A DNA stretch of 26,574 bases, taken from a virus. Positions 16,387-22,951 of this stretch are shown one piece after another. The stretch is from positions 1 to 26,574 of IMG/VR virus record IMGVR_UViG_3300031688_000112; one strand, written 5' to 3'. How positions within the stretch are numbered: position 1 is the stretch's first letter; every line of letters starts with the position of its first letter. The notes beneath the pieces are model-generated. The model was not told the DNA's origin. It ran no database searches and saw only the letters and a list, made by a program, of their open reading frames with translations. Position numbers and translations under genes: made by a program.

Positions 16387-17094
16387 ATGGGTTTACCAAT
16401 ACAGACTGCACCCTCGTATACATGCGAATTACCAGTCAGCAAAACAAAGGTCAAGTATAGACCTTTCCTTGTCAAAGAACAAGCTTTTCTTTTACAGGCA
16501 AAAGAGAGTCAAGACAGCACTGATATTTTTAGTGGTATATTAGACTTAATTAAATCAGTTACAGATGGCAAAGTAGATGCAAACAAACTACCCATTGCTG
16601 ATTTAGAATATCTGTTTTTACAGATAAGAGCAAAATCAATTGGTGAGAGTGTTACTCTTCCTTTGATTTGTCAAACAGATGAAGATTGTAATGGCATGGT
16701 TAATGTTGAAATTGACTTGTCTACAATTACAGTAGATACATCTGGTATGGAAGATAACAAGATAGAACTAAACGATAATTTAGTTGTTGAACTTGCACCA
16801 CCTTTAACTAAACTAATAATGTCTATAGAGGATAAAAATGAACAAGAATCTATTTTACCCATTCTAAGAGGTTGTATGGTTAGACTGTATGATGATGAGA
16901 ATGTATTCGAGTTATCTGAGTATAGAGATACAGAGATTAATGAGTTTATCGAAAGTTTAACAGTAGCACAATTTGAAAAAATCTCTGCATACTTTGATTC
17001 TGTACCAACATTACAAAAACGAGTAGAGTACTCATGTCCTATATGTAAGGAGAAGAGTTCGTTATTGTTAGAGGGAATTAATAATTTTTTTTAA
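16387..17094 (+). CDS. 26: Baseplate hub assembly protein gp26
   Basis: This 235-aa protein (T4 gp26 is 208 aa) belongs to the T4 baseplate protein family (gp26). Typical parts are the start LPIQTAPSYTCELPVSKTKV, YRPFLVKEQAFLLQA, and the C-terminal half with TVAQFEKISAYFDSVPTL. Two Cys pairs, CQTDEDC near residues 98-104 and CPICKE at 217-222, could form one zinc site. gp26 helps assemble the hub in T4, and homologues in other phages act like tape-measure chaperones. AGGAG lies 9 nt before the ATG. The stop and the next start share one base (TAATG). Confidence 0.87.
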   Translation: MGLPIQTAPSYTCELPVSKTKVKYRPFLVKEQAFLLQAKESQDSTDIFSGILDLIKSVTDGKVDANKLPIADLEYLFLQIRAKSIGESVTLPLICQTDEDCNGMVNVEIDLSTITVDTSGMEDNKIELNDNLVVELAPPLTKLIMSIEDKNEQESILPILRGCMVRLYDDENVFELSEYRDTEINEFIESLTVAQFEKISAYFDSVPTLQKRVEYSCPICKEKSSLLLEGINNFF

Positions 17095-17282
17095 TGGCCC
17101 TTTCGCATGAGAGTCTAGTTAATTATTATACAACTAACTTTCAGATGATGCAACACCATAAGTATTCATTGTCGGAGTTAGAAACAATGATACCATGGGA
17201 AAGGGAGATATACATTAAGATGTTAATGCAACATCTTGAAGAAGAAAAAGAACGCCAGAAGGCGCAAGCAAATAGGAGATAG
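17094..17282 (+). CDS. Small helical protein after gp26, probable tail assembly helper
   Basis: This 62-aa protein contains HHKYSLSELETMIPWEREIY then MLMQHLEEEKERQ. The SL-EL--M-PWERE-Y pattern followed by a charged helix recurs in small genes placed after gp26-type or tail-chaperone genes, just before the tape measure, in many myophages. It is likely a tape-measure or hub assembly chaperone, but no T4 gene number can be given. It is translationally coupled to gp26 by a one-base overlap, and its C-terminus is basic (AQANRR). Confidence 0.7.
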   Translation: MALSHESLVNYYTTNFQMMQHHKYSLSELETMIPWEREIYIKMLMQHLEEEKERQKAQANRR

Positions 17283-17284
17283 TT

Positions 17285-17665
17285 ATGAGTGACGAAAGTA
17301 AAGACACTAGTAAGAATGAAGTCGAGATTGATTTAGATAAGTATATGGCTCTCATCGAGAAGCTTGATGCACAGGAAGATGTCATCAAGGAGATGAAAGA
17401 CGATGCTATCAAAGCGAGAAATGGACTTGAACCACCTAAGAGAACATTCGGTGGATTATTCTTAGATGATAATGATGTCAATGAAAAAGCAATCATAGGA
17501 TTCGTATCGTTCTTCTTAATGGTCGTATTCGGCCTCACTGATTTAGTTACTGCTCTTGCATGGGATATGGACTTAAAAGTATCTGAAACAATCTACACAT
17601 CGTTTGTAGTTGTGACATTGGGTGCATTTGGAATATCTGAAGCAGGAAAAGCGTTCGGCAAGTAA
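17285..17665 (+). CDS. Two-helix membrane protein, possible holin or tape-measure partner
   Basis: This 126-aa protein has an acidic, helical N-terminal half (residues 1-65) followed by two hydrophobic segments: about 70-92 (IIGFVSFFLMVVFGLTDLVT region) and 101-119 (ETIYTSFVVVTLGAFGI). The short hairpin between them carries WDMD. The ending GISEAGKAFGK is basic. Small size and two helices are holin-like. The position immediately before the tape-measure gene could also mean a virion protein acting at the inner membrane during DNA entry. No family is recognised with certainty. It starts 2 nt after the preceding gene, with GGAG before its ATG. Confidence 0.7.
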   Translation: MSDESKDTSKNEVEIDLDKYMALIEKLDAQEDVIKEMKDDAIKARNGLEPPKRTFGGLFLDDNDVNEKAIIGFVSFFLMVVFGLTDLVTALAWDMDLKVSETIYTSFVVVTLGAFGISEAGKAFGK

Positions 17666-17671
17666 AGAAAG

Positions 17672-17679
17672 GATAAATA
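17672..17679 (+). promoter_or_regulatory. Possible late promoter box GATAAATA before the tape-measure gene
   Basis: A one-base variant of TATAAATA whose spacing to the ATG (17685) places the predicted start exactly on the A of the ATG, as for gp25. An AAGGA ribosome-binding site overlaps the box, so upstream transcripts could also be translated. GATAAATA also occurs inside the tube gene, so this match is weaker. Confidence 0.35.
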
Positions 17680-17684
17680 GTTAT

Positions 17685-19772
17685 ATGAGTGCAAGATTAC
17701 CCAACCCACATGCAGGTACAGAAACCCATTTAAAAGGTCAAGCTATAACCTTAAGGGAAGCACTCGTTCATCAAGAAGAAACTAGTATCTTTCAAAGAAA
17801 CACCGATGTAAACACGTTCAAGGGCCAAATAGAATCTAAGGGTGGTCTCAAGAAGATATCTGACTCTCTTCTCAAAGATGTTTCCGGCGGAGGTAGTCTA
17901 CAAGGAGTTCAAAAGTCCATAGATGATGAGAAAAAAGATGAGACAGCAGAGACCAAGAAACAGGGTAGTGGTCTTAGAAGAGCTTTTGATACTTTCATCG
18001 AACCCTTTGATAAATTAAGAAAGACTCAAGGTGCCTTGATAAACTTTAACAAGTTTGATGTGGGTTTAGAACAAGGTGCTGAAAGATTTAATTCTGGTAT
18101 GAAAGAACTGACAAATGGTGTTGGTTCCTTAGGTCCAGTTATAAATGCTTTTAAAACAGGTCTATTCAAAGCTCAGGCCGTATTCAATGTAATGATTGGT
18201 ACTGTCCAAATGTTGGGCGCTGGTCTCATAAGAATGAGAAAGTTACCAGGAGTATTAATGGATGGGTTTAAAAAACTTATGCCTATAATCGAGGGCAGAA
18301 AGGATTTAGTCCTGGATTCCAAATATGACGAAGCTGTCGATGCCGCCAAAGCAGAACAGAAAACTGCCGATGATAAGAGAGCAAACATAGAAGCGATATG
18401 GGTAAAACTTCATCCGATTTCAATGGGTGAAATTACTGATGCGATTATTAATGGCGGTGACGCTCAAAGTCTTGGCGATTCTACATTTCAGCATAGTGCA
18501 GAATTGCAAAAACAAAAATCAGATATCTTGGACGAACAAGTAGCAGCTCAGCGAAAGGTTTTTAAAGCGCAAAAGGAACGCACAGGTGCTCAAACTGCCC
18601 TTCAAAAGAAAAGTGATAATCGTTTCTGGAGTAAAAGAAGTGTCGCAAACAACAAGGCTGAGTTAAGGGCGAAAGTGTCTTTTGCGAAAAACTCGGCAAT
18701 CGGAATGAAAAACTCATTGATAGAGAGAAAGGATAATGCTAAGAAATATGTCTTTGAGAAAGCACAATATGGTAAACAAAAACTATTTGAGAAAGTACAA
18801 ACACTAAAGAAATCTGCATTTGAAAAAGGACTAATGATAAAGAATGCAATGTTAAGGGGCCTAATCATGTTGGCACCCTTTATTGCTGTTGGGGCTGCAC
18901 TTGCCTTAACATGGAAAGCAATCGAAGATGGCGCTGTTGCTGCCTTGGCCAGAGCGGCTACATTGATGACTGACAAAGTAACATCAATCTTTCGAGGTCT
19001 TAGAAATGGTCTACATAAATTATTCCCTAAACTGATTGGACCTGCAAAGGTAACCAGCACAGCAAAAACCACAAAGCCCCTTACAAGCGAAACACCAGAT
19101 AAAAAACCAAACGCAAAACCAAAATTAACTCCCGGCAAGATTGGTGGTCAATTACTTAAGAGAATACCAGGTCTAGGTGCCGTTGCCGAAAGTGGTATGG
19201 ATGCGTATCAACAAGACAAGAAGATGGACCTCATAACAGATGCTTTCGAGAAGAAGGCCAATGTCATAGAAGGCGAAGACGGTAACTTAAGACCAATGAC
19301 TAAAGAAGAATACGAAATGGCAGTTAAAGCCAACAGAGCTAATATGACTGGTTCAGTTGGTAAAGGTGCAGGTGGTTTTGGTGGCGCCTTGGCTGGTGGA
19401 GCTGCCGGTGCAGCCATTGGTTCTGTTATACCTGTAGTCGGCACACTAATCGGTGGAATTGTTGGTAGTCTTATTGGTGGTCTATGGGGTAGTAAAAAGG
19501 GTGACGAAGTAGCTACAAATATTGCAGCTGACATGCAAGGCATTGAAGACCCTCAAGCAATGATTGATAGTTTAGCTACGAATGCCGAAGCGGCTAATTC
19601 TGGAGATACTATGTCGAATCTTCAAAGTGAAACATCTGACCTTAAGGTCGCATCAAGTGGTGGTGGTTCTGTAACAACTAATGTTTCTAATGTCAACAAC
19701 TCATCATCTAGTGAATCGGTTTCATATGTTCCAGATGGTGGGCAAGATAACAACTTCGCCTACTCCACTTAA
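17685..19772 (+). CDS. Tape measure / tail-length protein (gp29 position)
   Basis: This 695-aa protein starts at ATG 17685 (MSARLPNPHAG), with AAGGA upstream. A start 21 codons earlier would overlap the membrane-protein gene by 44 nt and lacks support. It is Lys/Ala/Gln-rich and mostly helical, as expected of tape measures, with a hydrophobic stretch near 394-415 (LAPFIAVGAALALTW). A long glycine-zipper segment lies at about 556-609 (GGALAGGAAGAAIGSV, then GTLIGGIVGSLIGGLWG). Such segments are thought to insert into the host membrane when DNA enters. The C-terminus is Ser/Asn/Gly-rich. It is the last gene of the plus-strand tail operon after gp26, as gene 29 follows hub genes in T4. Direct similarity to gp29 was not established. 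Confidence 0.75.
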   Translation: MSARLPNPHAGTETHLKGQAITLREALVHQEETSIFQRNTDVNTFKGQIESKGGLKKISDSLLKDVSGGGSLQGVQKSIDDEKKDETAETKKQGSGLRRAFDTFIEPFDKLRKTQGALINFNKFDVGLEQGAERFNSGMKELTNGVGSLGPVINAFKTGLFKAQAVFNVMIGTVQMLGAGLIRMRKLPGVLMDGFKKLMPIIEGRKDLVLDSKYDEAVDAAKAEQKTADDKRANIEAIWVKLHPISMGEITDAIINGGDAQSLGDSTFQHSAELQKQKSDILDEQVAAQRKVFKAQKERTGAQTALQKKSDNRFWSKRSVANNKAELRAKVSFAKNSAIGMKNSLIERKDNAKKYVFEKAQYGKQKLFEKVQTLKKSAFEKGLMIKNAMLRGLIMLAPFIAVGAALALTWKAIEDGAVAALARAATLMTDKVTSIFRGLRNGLHKLFPKLIGPAKVTSTAKTTKPLTSETPDKKPNAKPKLTPGKIGGQLLKRIPGLGAVAESGMDAYQQDKKMDLITDAFEKKANVIEGEDGNLRPMTKEEYEMAVKANRANMTGSVGKGAGGFGGALAGGAAGAAIGSVIPVVGTLIGGIVGSLIGGLWGSKKGDEVATNIAADMQGIEDPQAMIDSLATNAEAANSGDTMSNLQSETSDLKVASSGGGSVTTNVSNVNNSSSSESVSYVPDGGQDNNFAYST

Positions 19773-19966
19773 TCTTTATACTTTTCTTTTCTAGGAATAA
19801 CTTTCGTTTTATCTGAATGCATCTGAGTAGATGCGTGTGAGGGTGTCTCTTTACGAGCTTTGACTTCTGGTTTCTTTTTGCCGAATGCAAGTTCCCATCC
19901 GTCAGCATAGGCTTTATCGTTTGCGTTCCTTCTTTCGGAACCTTTGCCACCATGCCATTGTTTCAT
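19769..19966 (-). CDS. Small basic phage protein (WHGGKGS type)
   Basis: This 65-aa protein starts [20 protein letters not shown] and continues ADGWELAFGKKK. Small proteins with WHGGKGS-RR...W--IFGKK are common in marine T4-like phages and have no known function. The high Lys/Arg/His content suggests binding to nucleic acid. The start overlaps the bS21 stop by one base (TAATG), so it is probably co-translated with bS21. At its end, its TAA and the TAA of the oppositely directed tape-measure gene share the same TTAA (19769-19772), leaving no room for a terminator between the convergent operons. Confidence 0.75.
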   Translation of the reverse strand: MKQWHGGKGSERRNANDKAYADGWELAFGKKKPEVKARKETPSHASTQMHSDKTKVIPRKEKYKD

Positions 19967-20202
19967 TATCTTCTTTTTCTTATTGGGTTCTGTAGAGCTC
20001 TTTTAGCGTTTAACTTCTTCTGTCTCTTTAAATCTTGATTCTTTTGATTCTTAGTATCGTTTGGTTTCTCATAGTACTGTCGTTGTCTTACCTCTGGTAC
20101 TATCTCTGCCTTATCACATGCACGTTTAAATCTCCGCAACAGACTATCAAACGATTCCGTTTGTCTCGTTTTAGGATTTAATTTTGGTGTTACATTTGGC
20201 AT
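19966..20202 (-). CDS. rpsU: Phage-encoded ribosomal protein bS21
   Basis: This 78-aa protein (bacterial bS21 is about 70 aa) shows the family core [20 protein letters not shown] (residues 18-37) and YYEKP (43-47), followed by a basic tail ([11 protein letters not shown]). bS21 sits on the 30S platform near the anti-Shine-Dalgarno end of 16S rRNA and affects initiation. Phage copies are known from pelagiphages and are thought to replace or supplement the host protein. It has ten extra N-terminal residues ([10 protein letters not shown]). It lies downstream of gp32, after a 181-nt non-coding region with strong hairpins, and has a weak AAGAGA site before its ATG. The assignment is firm. Confidence 0.92.
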   Translation of the reverse strand: MPNVTPKLNPKTRQTESFDSLLRRFKRACDKAEIVPEVRQRQYYEKPNDTKNQKNQDLKRQKKLNAKRALQNPIRKRR

Positions 20203-20216
20203 ATTATATTTCTCTT

Positions 20217-20340
20217 AAAAAGTGTACAGTCGCCCCAACGCTTACAGCAACCCGCTCTGTACCGATTATCCCGCTTTTGCTGATAACCTTTCCCCTACTT
20301 CGATGCCCCCATATCCACGGCCGAAGTTTGTAGTTGCATT
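20217..20340 (-). ncRNA. Candidate structured RNA or leader between gp32 and bS21
   Basis: The 181-nt gap 20203-20383 has no gene. By hand count about half of 20222-20337 is G+C, against a clearly AT-rich setting. On the minus strand three hairpins follow each other. C: ACTTCG/CGAAGT (20322-20327 with 20297-20302), extended by GCC/GGC. B: GGTTATC/GATAATC (20282-20288 with 20264-20270) with one G-U pair and an inner GC-AAAA-GC. A: GTACAG/CTGTAC (20257-20262 with 20224-20229), then AC and five U. The 5' GCAAC (20333-20337) can pair with GTTGC (20247-20251) in loop A as a pseudoknot. It may be a cis-regulatory leader of bS21, an attenuator or a separate small RNA. It matches no family I recognise. 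Confidence 0.55.
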
Positions 20341-20383
20341 CAAAAAACACATAATATATTACAACTACACCCTACTAAGAAAA

Positions 20384-20398
20384 TTAGCTATCAGCTAA
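20384..20398 (-). terminator. Triloop hairpin at the gp32 stop codon, possible weak terminator
   Basis: TTAGCT-GAT-AGCTAA forms a perfect 6-bp stem that includes the gp32 TAA and is followed by UUUUC. The stem is AU-rich and the U-run short, so it is a weak intrinsic terminator at best. It may instead protect the gp32 mRNA 3' end. Confidence 0.4.
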
Positions 20399-21280
20399 CT
20401 TCTTAAAGTAATCCATCGCATCATCTTCATCTCCTTCGGATGTAGATTCTACTGATGAGATTACAGGTTCTTCTGCTACTGTTTCAGTATTAACTCCAGA
20501 CCATGGCACTTCTTCCATGTCGTCTGCAATTGATTCAGCAGTAGAATTTGCTACAGCACCTGCAAGACCAAGAACTCTGTCGAGTTTCTCTTTAAGTTCT
20601 TCATAGGACTTAAACTTACTAGGTGATATAATCTCCGAAAGACTCTTTGTAGACATAGCGATGTTTTCTAATCTCGCCTCATCTTCAAATAGATTCGCTG
20701 ATGCATCGAACTCAGATTTGTCATAGTTCCAGTAGCCGTCTACTTTTCTAATCTTAATCTTAAAGTTTGCACCTTCGCCTCTTAAGTCAAAAGGATTAAT
20801 AGCAGACTCATCTTCAAATGCTGGAGAGATAGCCTCTTTCAACATTTCAAAAATCTTCTTACCATATCGGTACTGAAATACCTTCCCTTCATTATCAGGA
20901 TTCTTGGGGTCTGAAACTACAAAGATGTTAGAAACATAGTGAAGCCTTCGCTTCTGTTTTCTAGCCATTTCTTTGTTGGCTTCAATTCCTGTGTTCCACA
21001 ACGATGTGTTGTATTCACTTACAGGGTCTTTTTTACCAATGGTAGTCAAAGACTTTTCGATATACCAACCACCTGGACCTTGGAAACCATGGTCGAAGTA
21101 AGATACCCATGGCATCTCATCTCCTTGTGGAGTTGGTAAGAAACGAACTACTGCATAACCGTTACCACTCTTATCGAGTTCGGGTTTCCAGAAAGTATCG
21201 TCTCCGTAGGTTTTTTTATCACCTTGTGCTGGTGATGCAGACTCCATAGCCTGTCTGAGCTTATCTAACGATGTTGACAT
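20384..21280 (-). CDS. 32: Single-stranded DNA-binding protein gp32
   Basis: This 298-aa protein (T4 gp32 is 301 aa) has the full domain plan: a basic N-terminal cooperativity region with LDKLRQAM, an OB-fold core (FWKPELDKSGNGYAVVRFLP, WVSYFDHGFQGPGGWYIEKS, NFKIKIRKVDGYWNYDKSEF), and an acidic C-terminus (EGDEDDAMDYFKKLADS) that in T4 binds gp59 and other partners. The zinc site is changed. H64 is kept, but the usual Cys-Pro-Val-Cys is DPVS (85-88) and the whole protein has no cysteine. GGAG lies 7 nt before the ATG. The gene follows gp59 with one gene inserted, and a strong hairpin lies 37-64 nt upstream. Confidence 0.95.
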   Translation of the reverse strand: MSTSLDKLRQAMESASPAQGDKKTYGDDTFWKPELDKSGNGYAVVRFLPTPQGDEMPWVSYFDHGFQGPGGWYIEKSLTTIGKKDPVSEYNTSLWNTGIEANKEMARKQKRRLHYVSNIFVVSDPKNPDNEGKVFQYRYGKKIFEMLKEAISPAFEDESAINPFDLRGEGANFKIKIRKVDGYWNYDKSEFDASANLFEDEARLENIAMSTKSLSEIISPSKFKSYEELKEKLDRVLGLAGAVANSTAESIADDMEEVPWSGVNTETVAEEPVISSVESTSEGDEDDAMDYFKKLADS

Positions 21281-21308
21281 TGTATTCTCCTATTGTATTC
21301 ATATCGCA

Positions 21309-22064
21309 TTATATTTTAGACTCTAGGCCTTGACCTAGAATCCATTTATCTTCGACTTTAAATCGAGATAATAATTCATTATACACGATTAAGTCAAATC
21401 CTTCAATGGGGTTTTTAAAATAAACCTTAATTTCAGGATACTCTTTATTTATGTGTCCTATAAGGCTCACAAATTGAGATTGTTGCATATCTAGTACACC
21501 TGTACCTCTATGCTCATCGGCATATGTGTGATGGTCTTTTCGACTATACACATTGCCAGATTCATTAAACTGTAGTGAATCATAACCCACTAGACATATG
21601 TTTTTGTATCCGTGGTGTACTGCATATCCTAATGCATACATTCCACAATATAGATTCTTGAGGAGTTCATTCTTATATATAACTATGTTATTCCCATAGG
21701 CCCGATTATATCCAATCATATAACATCTCATGTTATCGCCGTGATAATCTTCCCCTTGCATCACGAATGCATCATCGTCCGGAAGGCGAGTTTCGACTAA
21801 CTCTCCTGGCAATCCTAGTCTCATCATGTCCCACATTTCTATAGGGAGTTCTTCCCACTCTGCAACACACACCTTACCTCTCTTATAGTACTCTTCTTTA
21901 ATCATCTCATTCTGAGGTGAGACATCATGTATGAATGTCATATCTGGAGTATGGGTTCTGTATATCATATTCATTCCCCACCACTCTGAAAAAGTCTTGA
22001 GGTCTATATTCTTTCTTGACGGACCATTGCCTACTAAGTATAACATATCTAAGTTGTCTTGCAT
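21309..22064 (-). CDS. Rossmann-like protein with GNGPS motif, MptE- or sialyltransferase-like
   Basis: This 251-aa protein starts with a nucleotide-binding-like strand-loop LYLVGNGPSRKNIDL (residues 8-22). In the middle it has YCGMYALGYAVHHGYKNICL then VGYDSL (139-164), followed by YSRKDHHTY. The layout GNGPS...G-YAL-YA---GYK-I-L-G-D is shared by DUF115/MptE-like proteins and GT42 sialyltransferases, both acting on nucleotides or sugars. I infer a sugar- or nucleotide-related enzyme but cannot choose a substrate. It sits between gp59 and gp32, genes that are neighbours in T4, so it looks like an insertion into the replication cluster. It overlaps gp59 by 16 nt. Confidence 0.6.
   Translation of the reverse strand: MQDNLDMLYLVGNGPSRKNIDLKTFSEWWGMNMIYRTHTPDMTFIHDVSPQNEMIKEEYYKRGKVCVAEWEELPIEMWDMMRLGLPGELVETRLPDDDAFVMQGEDYHGDNMRCYMIGYNRAYGNNIVIYKNELLKNLYCGMYALGYAVHHGYKNICLVGYDSLQFNESGNVYSRKDHHTYADEHRGTGVLDMQQSQFVSLIGHINKEYPEIKVYFKNPIEGFDLIVYNELLSRFKVEDKWILGQGLESKI
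21317..21344 (-). promoter_or_regulatory. Candidate gp32 translational operator hairpin
   Basis: The minus strand forms an 11-bp stem (core GATTCTAGG with CCTAGAGTC, two G-U pairs including one in the core) and a 6-nt loop TCAAGG. It spans -64 to -37 from the gp32 ATG and is followed by an unstructured A/U-rich leader containing the GGAG site. In T4, gp32 represses its own translation by nucleating on a pseudoknot at about -67 to -40 and spreading over an AU-rich leader. Here the hairpin overlaps the last codons of the upstream gene. Confidence 0.5.
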
Positions 22065-22645
22065 ATTTTTATGAGTTTTTGTTTATAGGTGTTAATGTTA
22101 TAATTCATGAATGACTTATACTTGTCAATCTTGTTTATTGTATCTGGATATATCAGTGTTTCTGATATTAGATTATTCCATTTCTTACTGAATTCAGTTA
22201 CATCATCTAGTATACACATTGTCTCTAGTGATATGTTCTTACCAAGGAACTGTTTGAGTAGATAGGGGTGTTGTCCGTTTGTTACAGTCAATACCTCTTG
22301 TATCGTTTTCTTCTTTAGTAGATACATCATGTCTTGTTCAAACTGATAAGATAATCTCTGTTGTCTTTTCTTCCAATCTAAGTAGAGTTTCTTAGATTCA
22401 TTTTCTAGTAAATCACCAACCCATGCATCTTTCAACGATAGGTTGGCAACATAGAAATCAAGTAGTTCACTCTTATATGTTCTTGCCAGTTTGGCAAAGT
22501 GATACTTGTCTTTTCGTTTCATGAAGGATGGTAAGTCTGCCTTGACCTTACCATTGTATTTGATGAAGTCATACGATGCCGAATTAAAATGTAATTTAAT
22601 TCCTAAGTATAACTGATAACTATCAAATCCTTCACGACTCGACAT
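22049..22645 (-). CDS. 59: DNA helicase loader gp59
   Basis: This 198-aa protein (T4 gp59 is 217 aa) contains YQLYLGIKLHFNSASYDFIK, the sequence KRKDKYHFAKLARTYK, FYVANLSLKDAWVGDL and a C-terminal half with FLGKNISLETMCILDDV and WNNLISETLIYPDTI, matching T4 gp59 segment by segment. gp59 binds forked DNA and gp32 and loads the replicative helicase gp41, allowing recombination-dependent replication. It is all-helical, as known for the T4 protein. Its ATG shares one base with the preceding stop (TAATG). The order gp33...gp59...gp32 agrees with T4 apart from inserted genes. Confidence 0.9.
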   Translation of the reverse strand: MSSREGFDSYQLYLGIKLHFNSASYDFIKYNGKVKADLPSFMKRKDKYHFAKLARTYKSELLDFYVANLSLKDAWVGDLLENESKKLYLDWKKRQQRLSYQFEQDMMYLLKKKTIQEVLTVTNGQHPYLLKQFLGKNISLETMCILDDVTEFSKKWNNLISETLIYPDTINKIDKYKSFMNYNINTYKQKLIKICKTT

Positions 22646-22941
22646 TACTTACTCATTATAATCTTTTTCTTCTTAGGTACTTGTATACCCGAAAATGCGG
22701 TCATATAAGCTTCTTTTACATCATCGTTTGTATCACAAACAAAAACATAACTATCAATCTGCATGTATTCAGGATCCACTTTACCTGTTACTGCAACCCC
22801 TTTCGCAAAGCCCATGCCACCGTTAGGCGCTTGCACTATCATGCGTGGGTTCTCTAATCTGAGTCCTGTTTCTGACTCAGCGTATTTACCAATGTACTCA
22901 CCACTCGTGGTAACTACACTTACTAAATTTCCTACTTTCAT
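22645..22941 (-). CDS. Small Sm-like/Hfq-like conserved phage protein
   Basis: The start at 22941 (MKVGNLVSVVTTSGEYIGKY) is chosen because AGGAG lies 6 nt upstream. An earlier in-frame ATG would overlap the DUF805 gene. The 98-aa protein has a beta-rich first half (GNLVSVVTTSGEYIGKY, then RLENPRMIVQ) that looks like a small barrel where a strand pair presents the substrate loop, as in Sm-like folds. It also has a GMGFAKGVAVTG segment common in marine phage homologues. The Lys-rich end is PKKKKIIMSK. An RNA-binding role is a guess from fold pattern. It is directly before gp59, with a one-base overlap. Confidence 0.6.
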   Translation of the reverse strand: MKVGNLVSVVTTSGEYIGKYAESETGLRLENPRMIVQAPNGGMGFAKGVAVTGKVDPEYMQIDSYVFVCDTNDDVKEAYMTAFSGIQVPKKKKIIMSK

Positions 22942-22951
22942 ATTTTTCTCC

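Noticed and set aside
19708-19953. 81-aa minus-strand frame overlapping the WHGGKGS gene and the tape-measure end.
   Set aside because: It is in a different frame from the recognisable WHGGKGS protein and has no coupled start or conserved pattern.
20280-20330. Resemblance of CGAAGTAGG in the gp32-bS21 region to the GGAAGUAGG part of glutamine (glnA) riboswitches.
   Set aside because: The 5' partner element and the spacing of that riboswitch class are not present. The likeness is limited to one short string.
20290-20360. Possible G-quadruplex from the five G-runs on the minus strand of the gp32-bS21 gap.
   Set aside because: The loops between G-runs are much longer than usual, and most of the sequence is better explained by hairpins.
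21446-21453. CATAAATA on the minus strand inside the 251-aa gene, a possible late promoter for gp32.
   Set aside because: It would give a leader of about 160 nt and sits mid-gene. One-base variants of an AT-rich 8-mer are expected by chance.
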